From Fibrobacterota bacterium (GTDB lineage Bacteria; Fibrobacterota; Fibrobacteria; UBA11236): a stretch of 64,000 nt of DNA. The DNA lies in the NCBI GenBank assembly GCA_028287465.1, contig JAQBPO010000042.1, positions 186,001-250,000 on the forward strand. Direction: 5' to 3'. The notes under the pieces are model-generated. The model had not been told where the DNA came from and did not search any database. It was given only the letters and a program-made list of their open reading frames with translations. Of the stretch, positions 1 through 7,706 are shown piece after piece. The translations under genes and the position numbers were made by a program. Numbering within the stretch: the stretch's first letter is position 1; the number at the start of each line of letters is the position of its first letter.

Positions 1-1772
1 GGGACATCATCCAGACCTTCGGCAACGTCGTCATCTCGGGGAACTTCGTGGTGGGCGCGGTCATCTTCCTCATCATCACCATAGTCCAGTTCCTGGTCGT
101 GACCAAGGGTTCCGAGCGCGTCGCGGAAGTGGCCGCCCGCTTCACCCTGGACGCCATGCCGGGAAAGCAGATGAGCATCGACGCGGATCTCCGCGCCGGC
201 ACCATCGACACCCTGGAAGCCCGCTCCAAGCGCGATATGCTGGAGAAGGAAAGCCAGTTGTACGGCTCCATGGACGGCGCCATGAAGTTCGTGAAGGGCG
301 ACGCCATCGCCGGCCTCATCATCATCTGCGTGAACATCCTGGGCGGCATCGCCATCGGCGTATTCATGCACAACCTCAGCGCCGGTGAAGCCCTCCAGGT
401 CTACGCCACCCTGACCATCGGCGACGGACTCATCTCCCAGATCCCCGCCTTGTTCACGTCCATCACCTCCGGCATCATCGTCACCAAGGTCTCCTCGGAA
501 GAGTCCCTGCATCTGGGCGGCGATATCGGTTCGCAGCTTCTCGCCGAACCCAAGGCCCTGCTCATCAGCGGCGGCGTCATCGCCGGCTTCTGCCTGATGC
601 CCGGCTTCCCCAAGCTCCCTTTCCTCGCCTTCGGCGGCCTGGTGGGAGCCACCGGATACGCCATGAAGCTCTTCGCCAAGAAGGAGGCCGAGGCCAAGGC
701 GGCCGCCATCAAGGACGCCCCGCGCGAACCGGATCCCCCTCCCAAGCGGGTGAGGGCCCTGCCCATGCCCTTGGTGGTGGAAATCCACGCCGCGCTCAAG
801 GGGTACCTGGATCCGGGCCGCCTATGGGACGATCTGGAGCGCCTGATCGTGCGCCTGGAGGCGCAGACCGGCATCCCGTTCCCGTCCTTCCAGGTCTATT
901 TCTCCGGATACATCGACAAGGAAAGCTTCACCCTGCATCTGAACGAAATCCCTTGGATGAAAGGGGCCGTATCGCCCGGCCGCTTGATGGTGCGCGAGTC
1001 GCGGGAAACCCTGGAGCTGCTGGGGATGACCGATCTGGTTCCCGCGGCCACCCATACGGAATCCAGGCCGGCCCATTGGGTGCCCGAGGAGGATTGGAAT
1101 CTGCTGGAAAAGGCCGAGATCCCGTTCCTGGACAACTACCGCATCATCCTGATGCAGGCCGAGCGCATGATGCGCAAGCACGGCGCCGACTTCCTGGGCA
1201 TGCACGAGACCAAGATGATGCTGGACCAGGTGGAGCCCATGATCGACGGCGTGGTCAAGGAGGCCATACGCACCATGACGGTGCCACGCATCGCCGAAGT
1301 GCTGCAACGCCTGGCGCGCGAGCAGATCTCGGTGCGCAACATCAAGTCCATCCTCGAGACCCTGGTGGACTGGTCCGCCAAGGAGAAGGACATCGTCATG
1401 CTTACGGAACAGGTGCGCGTGGCTTTGGGCCGCCAGATAAGCCACTGGTACGGCGCCGGATCCAACGTGATCCCGGCCTGGACCCTGGATTCGGAGTTGG
1501 AGAACCAGATCCGGAAGTCCGTGAAGGTGACCGCGGCGGGAGGGACCCTGTCCCTGCCTCCGGGCCTGGGCGACAAGATCATCCAGGCGGTCCGCGCCGA
1601 GCGCGATGCCAGCGCGGGCGCCTATCCGCAGCCCGTGCTCCTGGCCCCGTTGGACGTGCGCCGTTACCTGAAGATCCTGATCGAATCGGAGCTGGAGAAC
1701 CAACCGGTATTGAGCTATCAGGAGCTGCCGAAGGACGCGGTGGTGCATACCCTGGCCCGAATCACTGCTTAG
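1..1772 (+). CDS. sctV: Type III secretion export gate protein SctV (5' partial)
   Basis: The reading frame is open from base 3, so the start lies upstream of the window; about 590 residues are visible and roughly 100 N-terminal residues are missing relative to the usual 680-700. SctV/FlhA proteins form the nonameric export gate in the inner membrane that unfolds and passes substrates. Visible are the FHIPEP-family segment (KGSERVAEVAARF, then DAMPGKQMSIDADLRAG), the SQLYGSMDGAMKFVKGDA segment, several membrane helices up to about residue 225, and a full cytoplasmic domain ending in the VLLAPLDVRRYLKILIE and VLSYQEL motifs. The KGSERVAEV and SQLYG wording matches my recollection of non-flagellar SctV better than FlhA (KGAERVAEV). 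Other secretion genes presumably lie upstream, outside the window. The stop lies at the start of a tandem repeat. Confidence 0.9.
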   Translation, partial: DIIQTFGNVVISGNFVVGAVIFLIITIVQFLVVTKGSERVAEVAARFTLDAMPGKQMSIDADLRAGTIDTLEARSKRDMLEKESQLYGSMDGAMKFVKGDAIAGLIIICVNILGGIAIGVFMHNLSAGEALQVYATLTIGDGLISQIPALFTSITSGIIVTKVSSEESLHLGGDIGSQLLAEPKALLISGGVIAGFCLMPGFPKLPFLAFGGLVGATGYAMKLFAKKEAEAKAAAIKDAPREPDPPPKRVRALPMPLVVEIHAALKGYLDPGRLWDDLERLIVRLEAQTGIPFPSFQVYFSGYIDKESFTLHLNEIPWMKGAVSPGRLMVRESRETLELLGMTDLVPAATHTESRPAHWVPEEDWNLLEKAEIPFLDNYRIILMQAERMMRKHGADFLGMHETKMMLDQVEPMIDGVVKEAIRTMTVPRIAEVLQRLAREQISVRNIKSILETLVDWSAKEKDIVMLTEQVRVALGRQISHWYGAGSNVIPAWTLDSELENQIRKSVKVTAAGGTLSLPPGLGDKIIQAVRAERDASAGAYPQPVLLAPLDVRRYLKILIESELENQPVLSYQELPKDAVVHTLARITA

Positions 1773-1841
1773 GTGATTCGGCCGAATCACCGCTTAGGCG
1801 ATGCGGCCTTATCTCCGCTCAGGCGCGACCCCGGATTATGG
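1767..1841. repeat. Degenerate 25-bp tandem repeat at the sctV stop codon
   Basis: Three consecutive 25-base units start at 1767, 1792 and 1817, each opening with GCTTAGG or GCTCAGG. The first unit contains the TAG stop of sctV. Units 1 and 2 are clearly related and unit 3 is decayed. The first unit contributes to a perfect 20-base palindrome at 1772-1791 (GGTGATTCGG followed by its complement). There is no T-run, so a classical terminator is not evident, but the palindrome could act as a 3' stem-loop. Confidence 0.6.
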
Positions 1842-1855
1842 ACCGGAGGCCGGTC

Positions 1856-2764
1856 TCAAGGTTCCGGTCCCGCCGCCTTACCGGGAAGCCGGTTTAACGG
1901 AGTCCCGGAGCCCAGGGCTGGCGACCATGGTCCCGACCATCGTCCCGATAGGCTCCACATGCGGTTCCGCGCCCGTCCTTCCGCGGAAGCGCCCATCCGC
2001 AAGGCCTCCGGATGAACGGCGGTCGCGGTCCTTCCCAGGACGTATTGCAATCCGCCCCAAAGATGGCCCAGGAAAAGCGGGTCCTGGTAGCTTCCCGTGG
2101 TATGGCCCATCGCCGTTACCCAGGATCGGCCTCCCTGGTAGGCGATGTACCAGCTCATGGGGTGATCCTTTCCCGGAGTCCCGCCCGGATAGGTCGATTC
2201 ATCCACCGTCACCAGGATATGCGCGACGGGATCCTTGGCGTCGCGGGGATTCGCCTTGAAGTTGTAGATCTCGTCGGTCCGCACCCAGGTACGCGGCAAG
2301 GATTTGGCGGAAAGGTCCGCCGTGTCCTGCACCAGGATGGAGTGCCTGGTTTCGGAATTCCCGCCCAGTCCCTTGAACCAGGCCCCGCCGATCAGTTTGC
2401 CGAAAAAGGGCCAATCGAATTCCGTATCCAAGGCCGAATGGATGCCGAGCATGCCTCCTCCGGAGCGGAAATATTTCTCGAAGGCCTTCTGTTGCGCCGA
2501 ATCCAGGACGTCTCCGCTGGTCTTGAGGAATACCACCGCGCGGTACCGCGCCAAGGCGGTGTCGTTGAACAGGCCCGCGTTCTCGGACGTATCCACGATA
2601 ATCCCCTTGGACTCGAAATGCTTTTTCAGGGCGAGGCGGGTCGGAGCGATATTGTCCTCCCGGAAGGCCGCGGTTTTCGTGAAGATGAGGATGGTATCGG
2701 CCGCGCGGGCCGCATAGGCCGACAAGCCAAGGCAGGAAAGGATCAGGAGAGCGTGCATTCCCAT
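1856..2764 (-). CDS. Secreted ThuA-like domain protein
   Basis: A 302-residue protein resembling the ThuA-like family (PF06283), a class-I glutamine-amidotransferase-like fold often found next to carbohydrate genes; its reaction is not settled. I place the start at 2764, where a GGGGGG-type ribosome site precedes a signal peptide (MGMHALLILSCLGLSAYAARA); the frame stays open further upstream but that part has no family similarity. Supporting segments are ILIFTKTAAFREDNI near the mature N-terminus, GGGMLGIHSALDTEFDWPFF mid-protein, and the HPMSWYIAYQGGRSWVTAMGH segment near the end of the domain. The C-terminal 50 residues are low-complexity and unlike the family. A second paralogue lies at 24455-25453. 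Confidence 0.8.
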   Translation of the reverse strand: MGMHALLILSCLGLSAYAARAADTILIFTKTAAFREDNIAPTRLALKKHFESKGIIVDTSENAGLFNDTALARYRAVVFLKTSGDVLDSAQQKAFEKYFRSGGGMLGIHSALDTEFDWPFFGKLIGGAWFKGLGGNSETRHSILVQDTADLSAKSLPRTWVRTDEIYNFKANPRDAKDPVAHILVTVDESTYPGGTPGKDHPMSWYIAYQGGRSWVTAMGHTTGSYQDPLFLGHLWGGLQYVLGRTATAVHPEALRMGASAEGRARNRMWSLSGRWSGPWSPALGSGTPLNRLPGKAAGPEP

Positions 2765-2900
2765 GGTCCCCCCAATAAAGCGCGAAGGCCTCCGGAACAT
2801 GGGTAGATTCCGAGCGACTCCGGGTACATAATCGGCATCCGGGCCGGCCCTTCGGCAGGGCGGACCCGGGCGGGGAGGGCGGACCCTGGGAGGTCGCGGA

Positions 2901-3662
2901 CTAACCTCCGGTTTTCGGGAATCCGGTGCGGGGCTGCATCCGCAGATTGACCTGGACCACCGGCTTGGGCGGGGCATCCTCCCGCTTGTCCTTTTCCGCG
3001 GATTGCTCGCGGATGTCCACGAGGCGGTCCAGGATGGAGCGAAGGGTCCCTTCGTCGACCGACTGGAGAGGAGCCGAGGACGGATCGGCGTTCCCCTCCG
3101 GTTTGACATCGAGACCGGCGGCCTTCAGGACCCATTCCTTGTCCAGTTCGCGCACGATTTCCCGCAGGCCCTCCGAAGGCTCCGGGGCGCTTTCGAGGGA
3201 CGTGAAGAACTTGCGGTTGCGGAGGGCGATCATGCGCTTCCCTGCCGCATGCTTGGAGCGTGGCTCACGGGTTTCCGCGTATTCGACCAAGGTGGAGAAA
3301 TACTCCGATTCATCCTGGCCCAGGTCCAGCCCGAAGGCCATCTTGACGGCGGCGGCGGGGCTGAGCCTGCGTCGTCCTTTGATGACCTCGTTGAAGAAGC
3401 CGGGATTGGCGATGCCGGCCTTGCGGGCCAGTCCCCGTTGGGAAAAGGCGGGGTCCAGGGATTGCAATTCCAGGAACCGATCCCGCAGGTAGGCCCGGTA
3501 ATCCTCATAGCGGAACACGTCCGGGGAAGCCGGTCCGGTCCCGGACCCGGCGGCTTCCCCGGCGGTCACGTCATCCTGGTCGTTCTTGTGCGCGTAAGAC
3601 CCGGGGTTCAGGTCGCTGAAAAGGGAATTCATTATACGGCTATCCTGCGATTGGGTTTCCAC
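2901..3662 (-). CDS. TIGR02147 family protein, short form
   Basis: A 253-residue relative of the Fibrobacter-type TIGR02147 family, probably DNA-binding regulators. Residues 50-155 match the paralogue at 7707-8693 closely (YRAYLRDRFLELQS, SQRGLARKAG, ANPGFFNEVIKGRRRLS), and residues 200-246 match its C-terminal part (SVDEGTLRSILDRL, VVQVNLRMQPR). The stretch between these blocks is only about 45 residues here against about 115 in the paralogue, so a central portion is missing. The first 48 residues are a polar extension. The start used is a GTG at 3662; an ATG at 3632 is an alternative. The frame is intact with no stop or frameshift, so this may be a functional short variant rather than a pseudogene. 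Confidence 0.8.
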   Translation of the reverse strand: METQSQDSRIMNSLFSDLNPGSYAHKNDQDDVTAGEAAGSGTGPASPDVFRYEDYRAYLRDRFLELQSLDPAFSQRGLARKAGIANPGFFNEVIKGRRRLSPAAAVKMAFGLDLGQDESEYFSTLVEYAETREPRSKHAAGKRMIALRNRKFFTSLESAPEPSEGLREIVRELDKEWVLKAAGLDVKPEGNADPSSAPLQSVDEGTLRSILDRLVDIREQSAEKDKREDAPPKPVVQVNLRMQPRTGFPKTGG

Positions 3663-4014
3663 TCCATGTCTGGGAGAAATATAAGCCGCTCCGCGCCGAG
3701 GGAATCGGCCCTGGGGGCCCTACGGAACACGGCGGTTACGCGGAACCGATCCAAGCCGTTTATTTTCCCCCGGTGGGCCGCGTACGGGGTTAAACTCACC
3801 GTCACAGCGGCATGGTCTGGTTACGAATCCATCGATACGGGCATGGCGTTCCGCCGCGGCCGTAACCATCCGGAAGCCCGGTTACGCTTGCTTCCGGGGC
3901 GGAGCGCGGCTTTGGAGGAAGATTGCCCCTGGGCCGTAATCCAGGATCCCGCACGGGCCTCCGGAGCCTTTCCCCGCGCTTCATCCAGGCTATTTTCCGG
4001 GAAGGAGGTCGGGC
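3663..4014. other. Intergenic gap with repeated GGTTACG motifs
   Basis: There is no convincing gene in these 352 bases between divergent genes. GGTTACG occurs at 3734, 3819 and 3880, and its complement CGTAACC at 3861. The gap must contain the promoters of both flanking units, but I cannot point to convincing -35/-10 pairs. Confidence 0.5.
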
Positions 4015-4611
4015 ATGAACATAGGCAGGAATCTCTTCACGCATATTTTCCATCGCGGCGGAAGGCGGGAACGCCCACAGACGCTTCCCGCGCAGGGTAA
4101 CGGCAACGCCCCTGTCAATCCCGCCGACCCTCCGGGAAGACCCCGGACCGACCCTTCCGCATCCTCGGGCGCCACCCCGCCGCCGAGCTACCGCTCGGGA
4201 TCGGGGTCGGCGAACGCCTTCGGGACCCCCGGTTCGCCGACGTCCCTCGACGCGCAGGCCGGCACTCCCGCGCCTTCCTTCCGGGCCCGGCCCAGGCCCG
4301 ACGAGACCCGTTTGGACATTACCGATTTCGGCGATCGATTGGGCCGCGGGGATACCCCGAACGGATCCTTGCGATCAGGGTTGGGATCCCTGAGGGCCCA
4401 CTATCCCCGATCCGAGCTCGGCCGCACGGTAACCCCGGACGGCGCCGTTTCCGACGGCTCCTCGATGAACGCGGTCCATGGCGGCCGCCCCGGGACGGAG
4501 GGTTCCTCGGCCGTAATGTCGGACTTCTACCGGGAAATGGATCGGCTCGACGCCGCGGCCCTGGATCCCGGCATTCCGGATCGTCCCATCCCTGAAGGAG
4601 GTCGGCCATGA
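4015..4611 (+). CDS. Hypothetical Pro/Gly/Ser-rich protein
   Basis: A 198-residue protein that I do not recognise. It has a strong ribosome site (AAGGAGGTCGGGC) just before the ATG. Residues 15-100 are proline-, serine- and glycine-rich and look disordered; the last 60 residues are more polar and may form one helix around SDFYREMDRLDAAAL. There is no signal peptide or membrane segment. It overlaps the next gene by four bases, and that gene has an almost identical ribosome site, so the two are probably co-translated. The closeness to sctV and the disordered N-terminus would suit a type III substrate or accessory protein, but that is inference from position only. Confidence 0.6.
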   Translation: MNIGRNLFTHIFHRGGRRERPQTLPAQGNGNAPVNPADPPGRPRTDPSASSGATPPPSYRSGSGSANAFGTPGSPTSLDAQAGTPAPSFRARPRPDETRLDITDFGDRLGRGDTPNGSLRSGLGSLRAHYPRSELGRTVTPDGAVSDGSSMNAVHGGRPGTEGSSAVMSDFYREMDRLDAAALDPGIPDRPIPEGGRP

Positions 4612-5573
4612 TGCCCCTCCATGGCGCCACGCCCCCGCGATACCCGTCCCTGCCCCCCGAGGAAGCCGCTCCTTCGCTTCCCGATAGGCCGCCTTCACGT
4701 CCGGCCCCGCTTCCCTCCGAGGGTCGGCCCCCCGGCACCCCGGATGCGGAAGGCCGCGGTAACCTGCAATTCAACCACCCGGATACGGGTAACCTCCAGG
4801 TTCTGGCCGATGCGGCCCTGATGCCGCCGCCCAGGCCACCCTCCGCCGGCCCTTCGGCCCACGCGGGCCACGAGTCCCAACCTCCCCTTCAATCCCAACC
4901 GGACTCGTGGTTCCGCCCGCAGAGCCCCACCTATACGGCCCTGAAGCTCGATTCGGAAATCGAGCGGGATTTCGGATTCACCCTCGCGCACCCGTTTCCC
5001 TCCGGGACCAAGGAGATGGACCTGGAGCAGGCGGCGGCCACGGAGATGTTCCGGAACAATATGAACGCCTTCGATCCGACCGGCATACTGCGGTCCAATG
5101 GCGAGTTCGGCCAGACCTTCCGGGCCGAGGGGGGCGGGGTGACGGCGAACAATCCCATCCACTTCATGTTCGGCGGCTCCATGTTCATGCCCCCCGGTTC
5201 CTATACCGCGGAAACCTCCCAGGCCATCCACAGCCATCCGGACAATCCCGCCCACAAGAACGACTATCCGAGCAATGCGGATTATTTCGCGGCCTATGTA
5301 TCCTCGCAGGGGAATACCGGCAGGCTCAAAGGGGAGATGTTCTACCATCCCGGCAGCGACAAGTTCTTCGGGTATGAACCCAGGCTCAATCCCGCGACCG
5401 GGATGCCGGAGTTCCACGAGTACGTGAATCCCTTCGACATGGGAAAGCCGCCGGGGAATTTCGAATACAATCGCCCGCTCCCCGATCCCGGATCCTATGG
5501 CCATCATTTCATCAATTGGCCGGAGGAAAATCCCGGTATGGCGAATCCCGGTATCGCGAACCCCGGCCCTTGA
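4608..5573 (+). CDS. Protein with JAMM-like motif, candidate type III effector
   Basis: A 321-residue protein. Residues 1-110 are proline-rich and disordered. The C-terminal part has H208-S-H210-P followed by P221-S222-x-x-D225, the spacing pattern of JAB/MPN (JAMM) metalloprotease and JAB-like toxin domains (HxHP...PSxxD), with a glutamate at E174 in an AEGGG segment where these families place the catalytic Glu. No signal peptide is present. It overlaps the upstream gene (ATGA-type) and shares its AAGGAGGTCGG ribosome site. If the motif is real it would bind zinc and cleave isopeptide or similar bonds. Effector status rests on the nearby sctV and the disordered N-terminus, not on any export signal I can verify. 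The C-terminal 40 residues are Asn/Pro/Gly-rich. Confidence 0.6.
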   Translation: MMPLHGATPPRYPSLPPEEAAPSLPDRPPSRPAPLPSEGRPPGTPDAEGRGNLQFNHPDTGNLQVLADAALMPPPRPPSAGPSAHAGHESQPPLQSQPDSWFRPQSPTYTALKLDSEIERDFGFTLAHPFPSGTKEMDLEQAAATEMFRNNMNAFDPTGILRSNGEFGQTFRAEGGGVTANNPIHFMFGGSMFMPPGSYTAETSQAIHSHPDNPAHKNDYPSNADYFAAYVSSQGNTGRLKGEMFYHPGSDKFFGYEPRLNPATGMPEFHEYVNPFDMGKPPGNFEYNRPLPDPGSYGHHFINWPEENPGMANPGIANPGP

Positions 5574-5626
5574 TGGTCAAAGGCCGGGGCGGATCCGGGG
5601 GAAGAGGGCGGCTTGGCTGCCGCGGT

Positions 5627-5682
5627 GCGGAATCGCCGGGGAGGCCCGGCTAGGGCGGAATCGCCGTGGGGACCCGGCTAAG
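5627..5682. repeat. 28-bp tandem duplication at the DUF1080 gene stop
   Basis: Two adjacent 28-base units (5627-5654, 5655-5682), both beginning GCGGAATCGCCG and ending CCCGGCTAGG or CCCGGCTAAG. The second unit contains the stop codon of the minus-strand gene at 5678. The arrangement resembles the repeat at the sctV stop although the sequence is different. Confidence 0.55.
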
Positions 5683-6604
5683 GCAGATTGATCCTTCCGT
5701 CGGCCTTGATGGCGGATCCGGCCGGCGTGCGGTAGATGAGGGCGCCATGCTCGAAGGCCTTATGGCCGGCTTGCGTGAGGAGGGAGGGCTTGCGGGCGGC
5801 GATTCCGGTCGTGGTCGAAGCGGTCGTGCTCCACCACTTGTCGTAACCCGGCTTGGGCGAGACGGGATTGATTCGGATATGGCGCAATTGCCAGTGCCCC
5901 TTGGTCAAGGCCTGGAAACCCACGTAGCCTTTTTCGATATACCCTCCCCATTTGTTGCCCGGGGTCTTGAAGGTGAGATTGGTCGTCGCCCACTTGCTCG
6001 CCTCGAACCGGTTCCAGAAGTCCGCGCTATGGTACTTGAACCCGAGCACCTTCTCGCCGTTCAGCCAATGCTCCACGCTGTCGCCGACCACGACGATGCG
6101 GCCGTTGTTCCATGCCTTCGTCGCGAAGGGACGGTAGATGAGGGGTTGGGGGCCGTACAATTCCAGGGCGGCCCCGGCGCAGGTCTTGCAGTTGTCATAG
6201 TCGTCGAAGATGGCGTACTCGATCCCGCTGTACCAGGGCGACGGATCATTCAGGTTGAACCTATAGTAGACTCCGCCGTCGCCATCGTTGCGGTAATCGA
6301 AACGCAAATCGAAATCGGCGTACTTGACCGTGGAGCGGATATCGCTGTTCTGGCTGGCATCGGTGGTGACGGCGCCGAGGGCGGGATCGATCTTCCAATC
6401 GGGAGGCAGGACCACATTGGTGGAATCCAGCTTCCGGTAGTTCACGAAATGGCTGTTGAAGGAACCCAAGGTCCCGTCGAAAAGGCTGACGAAGCCCTGG
6501 GCTTCCTCCACCTCGGAAAGGACGTTGACGGCCTGGGGCGCCGCGTGGGCCAGATTGGCGAGGCCCAAGGCCATCGCCGCGATTCTCAGTGCGTTGTGCT
6601 TCAT
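5678..6604 (-). CDS. Secreted DUF1080 (3-keto-disaccharide hydrolase-like) protein
   Basis: A 308-residue protein with a signal peptide (MKHNALRIAAMALGLANLAHA) and a DUF1080 domain (PF06439), a concanavalin-like fold found in 3-keto-glycoside hydrolases and sugar-binding proteins. Family features are the GFVSLFDGTLGSF opening near residue 37, DFDLRFDYRNDGDGGVYYR around residues 96-115, GIEYAIFDD, and the final GYVGFQALTKGHWQLRHIRI strand pair. The C-terminal 60 residues form a tail ending in ADGRINLP, similar in style to other secreted proteins in this window. It is a lone minus-strand gene. Together with two ThuA-like proteins and an MFS transporter it fits a sugar-processing gene set. Confidence 0.85.
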   Translation of the reverse strand: MKHNALRIAAMALGLANLAHAAPQAVNVLSEVEEAQGFVSLFDGTLGSFNSHFVNYRKLDSTNVVLPPDWKIDPALGAVTTDASQNSDIRSTVKYADFDLRFDYRNDGDGGVYYRFNLNDPSPWYSGIEYAIFDDYDNCKTCAGAALELYGPQPLIYRPFATKAWNNGRIVVVGDSVEHWLNGEKVLGFKYHSADFWNRFEASKWATTNLTFKTPGNKWGGYIEKGYVGFQALTKGHWQLRHIRINPVSPKPGYDKWWSTTASTTTGIAARKPSLLTQAGHKAFEHGALIYRTPAGSAIKADGRINLP

Positions 6605-7248
6605 ACTATCCTCTTTGCTTCTTGGTTCGTACGGTTCGTTGGCATCGTGATTTGCGTATCACATGGCATAAAGATCCATCCGCATGGCGCCGTTCAGGGG
6701 CGGCCGAGGGGGGATAAAACGGCCGTGGTTACGCCTGCCCCGTTCCAGGGACGGTTAAGCGGATCCGCAAAAGGGTTGGGGGGCGGGGTCCGGGGGAATC
6801 CGGTTACGGTAGGAGGCCGCTCCCCGGTCGCGGTTTGGAACTCCCGGTGAGGGAGTCATGCCGCGGTTGGGGACGCGGCAATACCGGGGAGCGGCGGGGA
6901 TCGATCCGGGCCGGGCCCGGCGGAACGTGAAGGGAATATAGGTCCGCCCGGAATCGGGCGGCGACGATGGATGGGGGATGGTCCCCCGATGGTTACGTCC
7001 GCCGCGTTCGGGACGCACCCGCGAAGCGCCGCAATCCCTACGCAGGCCGGGCCCGGGGCCTCGTCATCGGATCGTCGCATTTCCCGTCGCATCGCCCGCC
7101 TCGATATTCCGGTTACGCCACCCGATCCGGGGCCCCCGAACCGCGCCGTGAAACGCCATCCGTCCCTGCCTGCGGTCCCTTGCCGCTCGCATGGATTTGT
7201 CATGGTCGTAACGGATGGAATATTATTACGCGCATCAAGGGAGGCCGG
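6605..7248. other. Long intergenic gap with GGTTACG motifs
   Basis: Open frames here are short, overlapping and arginine/proline-rich and look like by-products of high GC. GGTTACG occurs at 6727, 6802, 6991 and 7111. The gap holds the promoter of the DUF1080 gene and of the small gene at 7249. No RNA gene or repeat element is recognised. Confidence 0.5.
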
Positions 7249-7539
7249 ATGGACGGGATATCGGACCGGTTGGCCGGAGCGCGGAAGGACTGGGAGGATC
7301 GGAAGGCCGCGGCAGCCGCTTTCCGCGCGGCGTTGTGCGGCAAGGAGGATGGATTGCGCGACGGTGAACGCGCCTGGGGCCTTTCCCCCGGGGTGGCCCG
7401 GGCGCGGCGCCGGGAATTGGAGTCGAGTTGCGAATATCTGTCCCGCCTGGAGGCGGAAGCCGATCGGGCGGGGTCGGCCCTGACCGCGTTGGAACGGGCG
7501 GCCGGCCGCGAGAGCGGATCCTCCAGGCGTTTCCGATAG
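7249..7539 (+). CDS. Small predicted coiled-coil protein
   Basis: A 96-residue protein starting at an ATG with an AAGGGAGG ribosome site. The frame is open further upstream, but that part has no gene-like composition. The protein is rich in Ala, Arg and Glu with heptad-like spacing (SDRLAGARKDWEDRKAAAAA and LSRLEAEADRAGSALTALERA), so it is probably a helical hairpin. I do not recognise a family. Small coiled-coil proteins of this size occur among type III secretion stalk and chaperone proteins, and sctV is 5.5 kb away, but that link is a guess. It could also be a chance open frame. Confidence 0.45.
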   Translation: MDGISDRLAGARKDWEDRKAAAAAFRAALCGKEDGLRDGERAWGLSPGVARARRRELESSCEYLSRLEAEADRAGSALTALERAAGRESGSSRRFR

Positions 7540-7706
7540 GGAATCGGGGGTTGCTTACGGATTTTGGGCGATCGGAGGATGCTCCGGGGCATTTCCCGGA
7601 ACCGGCCGACCCCGGATCGGATTTAAATTGTACATCGGTCGAGGGTCCGCGCCGGCTTCCATTGAAGGTAGCGCACGGGCCCCCATGGGACGTTATAATA
7701 CCAGGT

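Noticed and set aside
48-1772. FlhA as the identity of the export gate
   Set aside because: The KGSERVAEV and SQLYGSMDGAMKFVKGDA wording agrees better with SctV, and no flagellar genes are in the window. Recollection-based, so not fully certain.
2765-3109. N-terminal extension of the ThuA-like gene
   Set aside because: The frame stays open but the sequence is Arg/Pro-rich, lacks a signal peptide, and overlaps the 3' end of the TIGR02147 gene; the start at 2764 has both a ribosome site and a signal peptide.
6755-7203. Minus-strand open frames in the 6605-7248 gap
   Set aside because: Composition typical of GC-rich shadows; no ribosome site or family similarity.
7694-7699. TATAAT before the TIGR02147 gene as proof of leaderless transcription
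   Set aside because: No matching -35 element is visible and a similar TATAAT overlaps the start of the other family gene, where it cannot be a promoter for that start.
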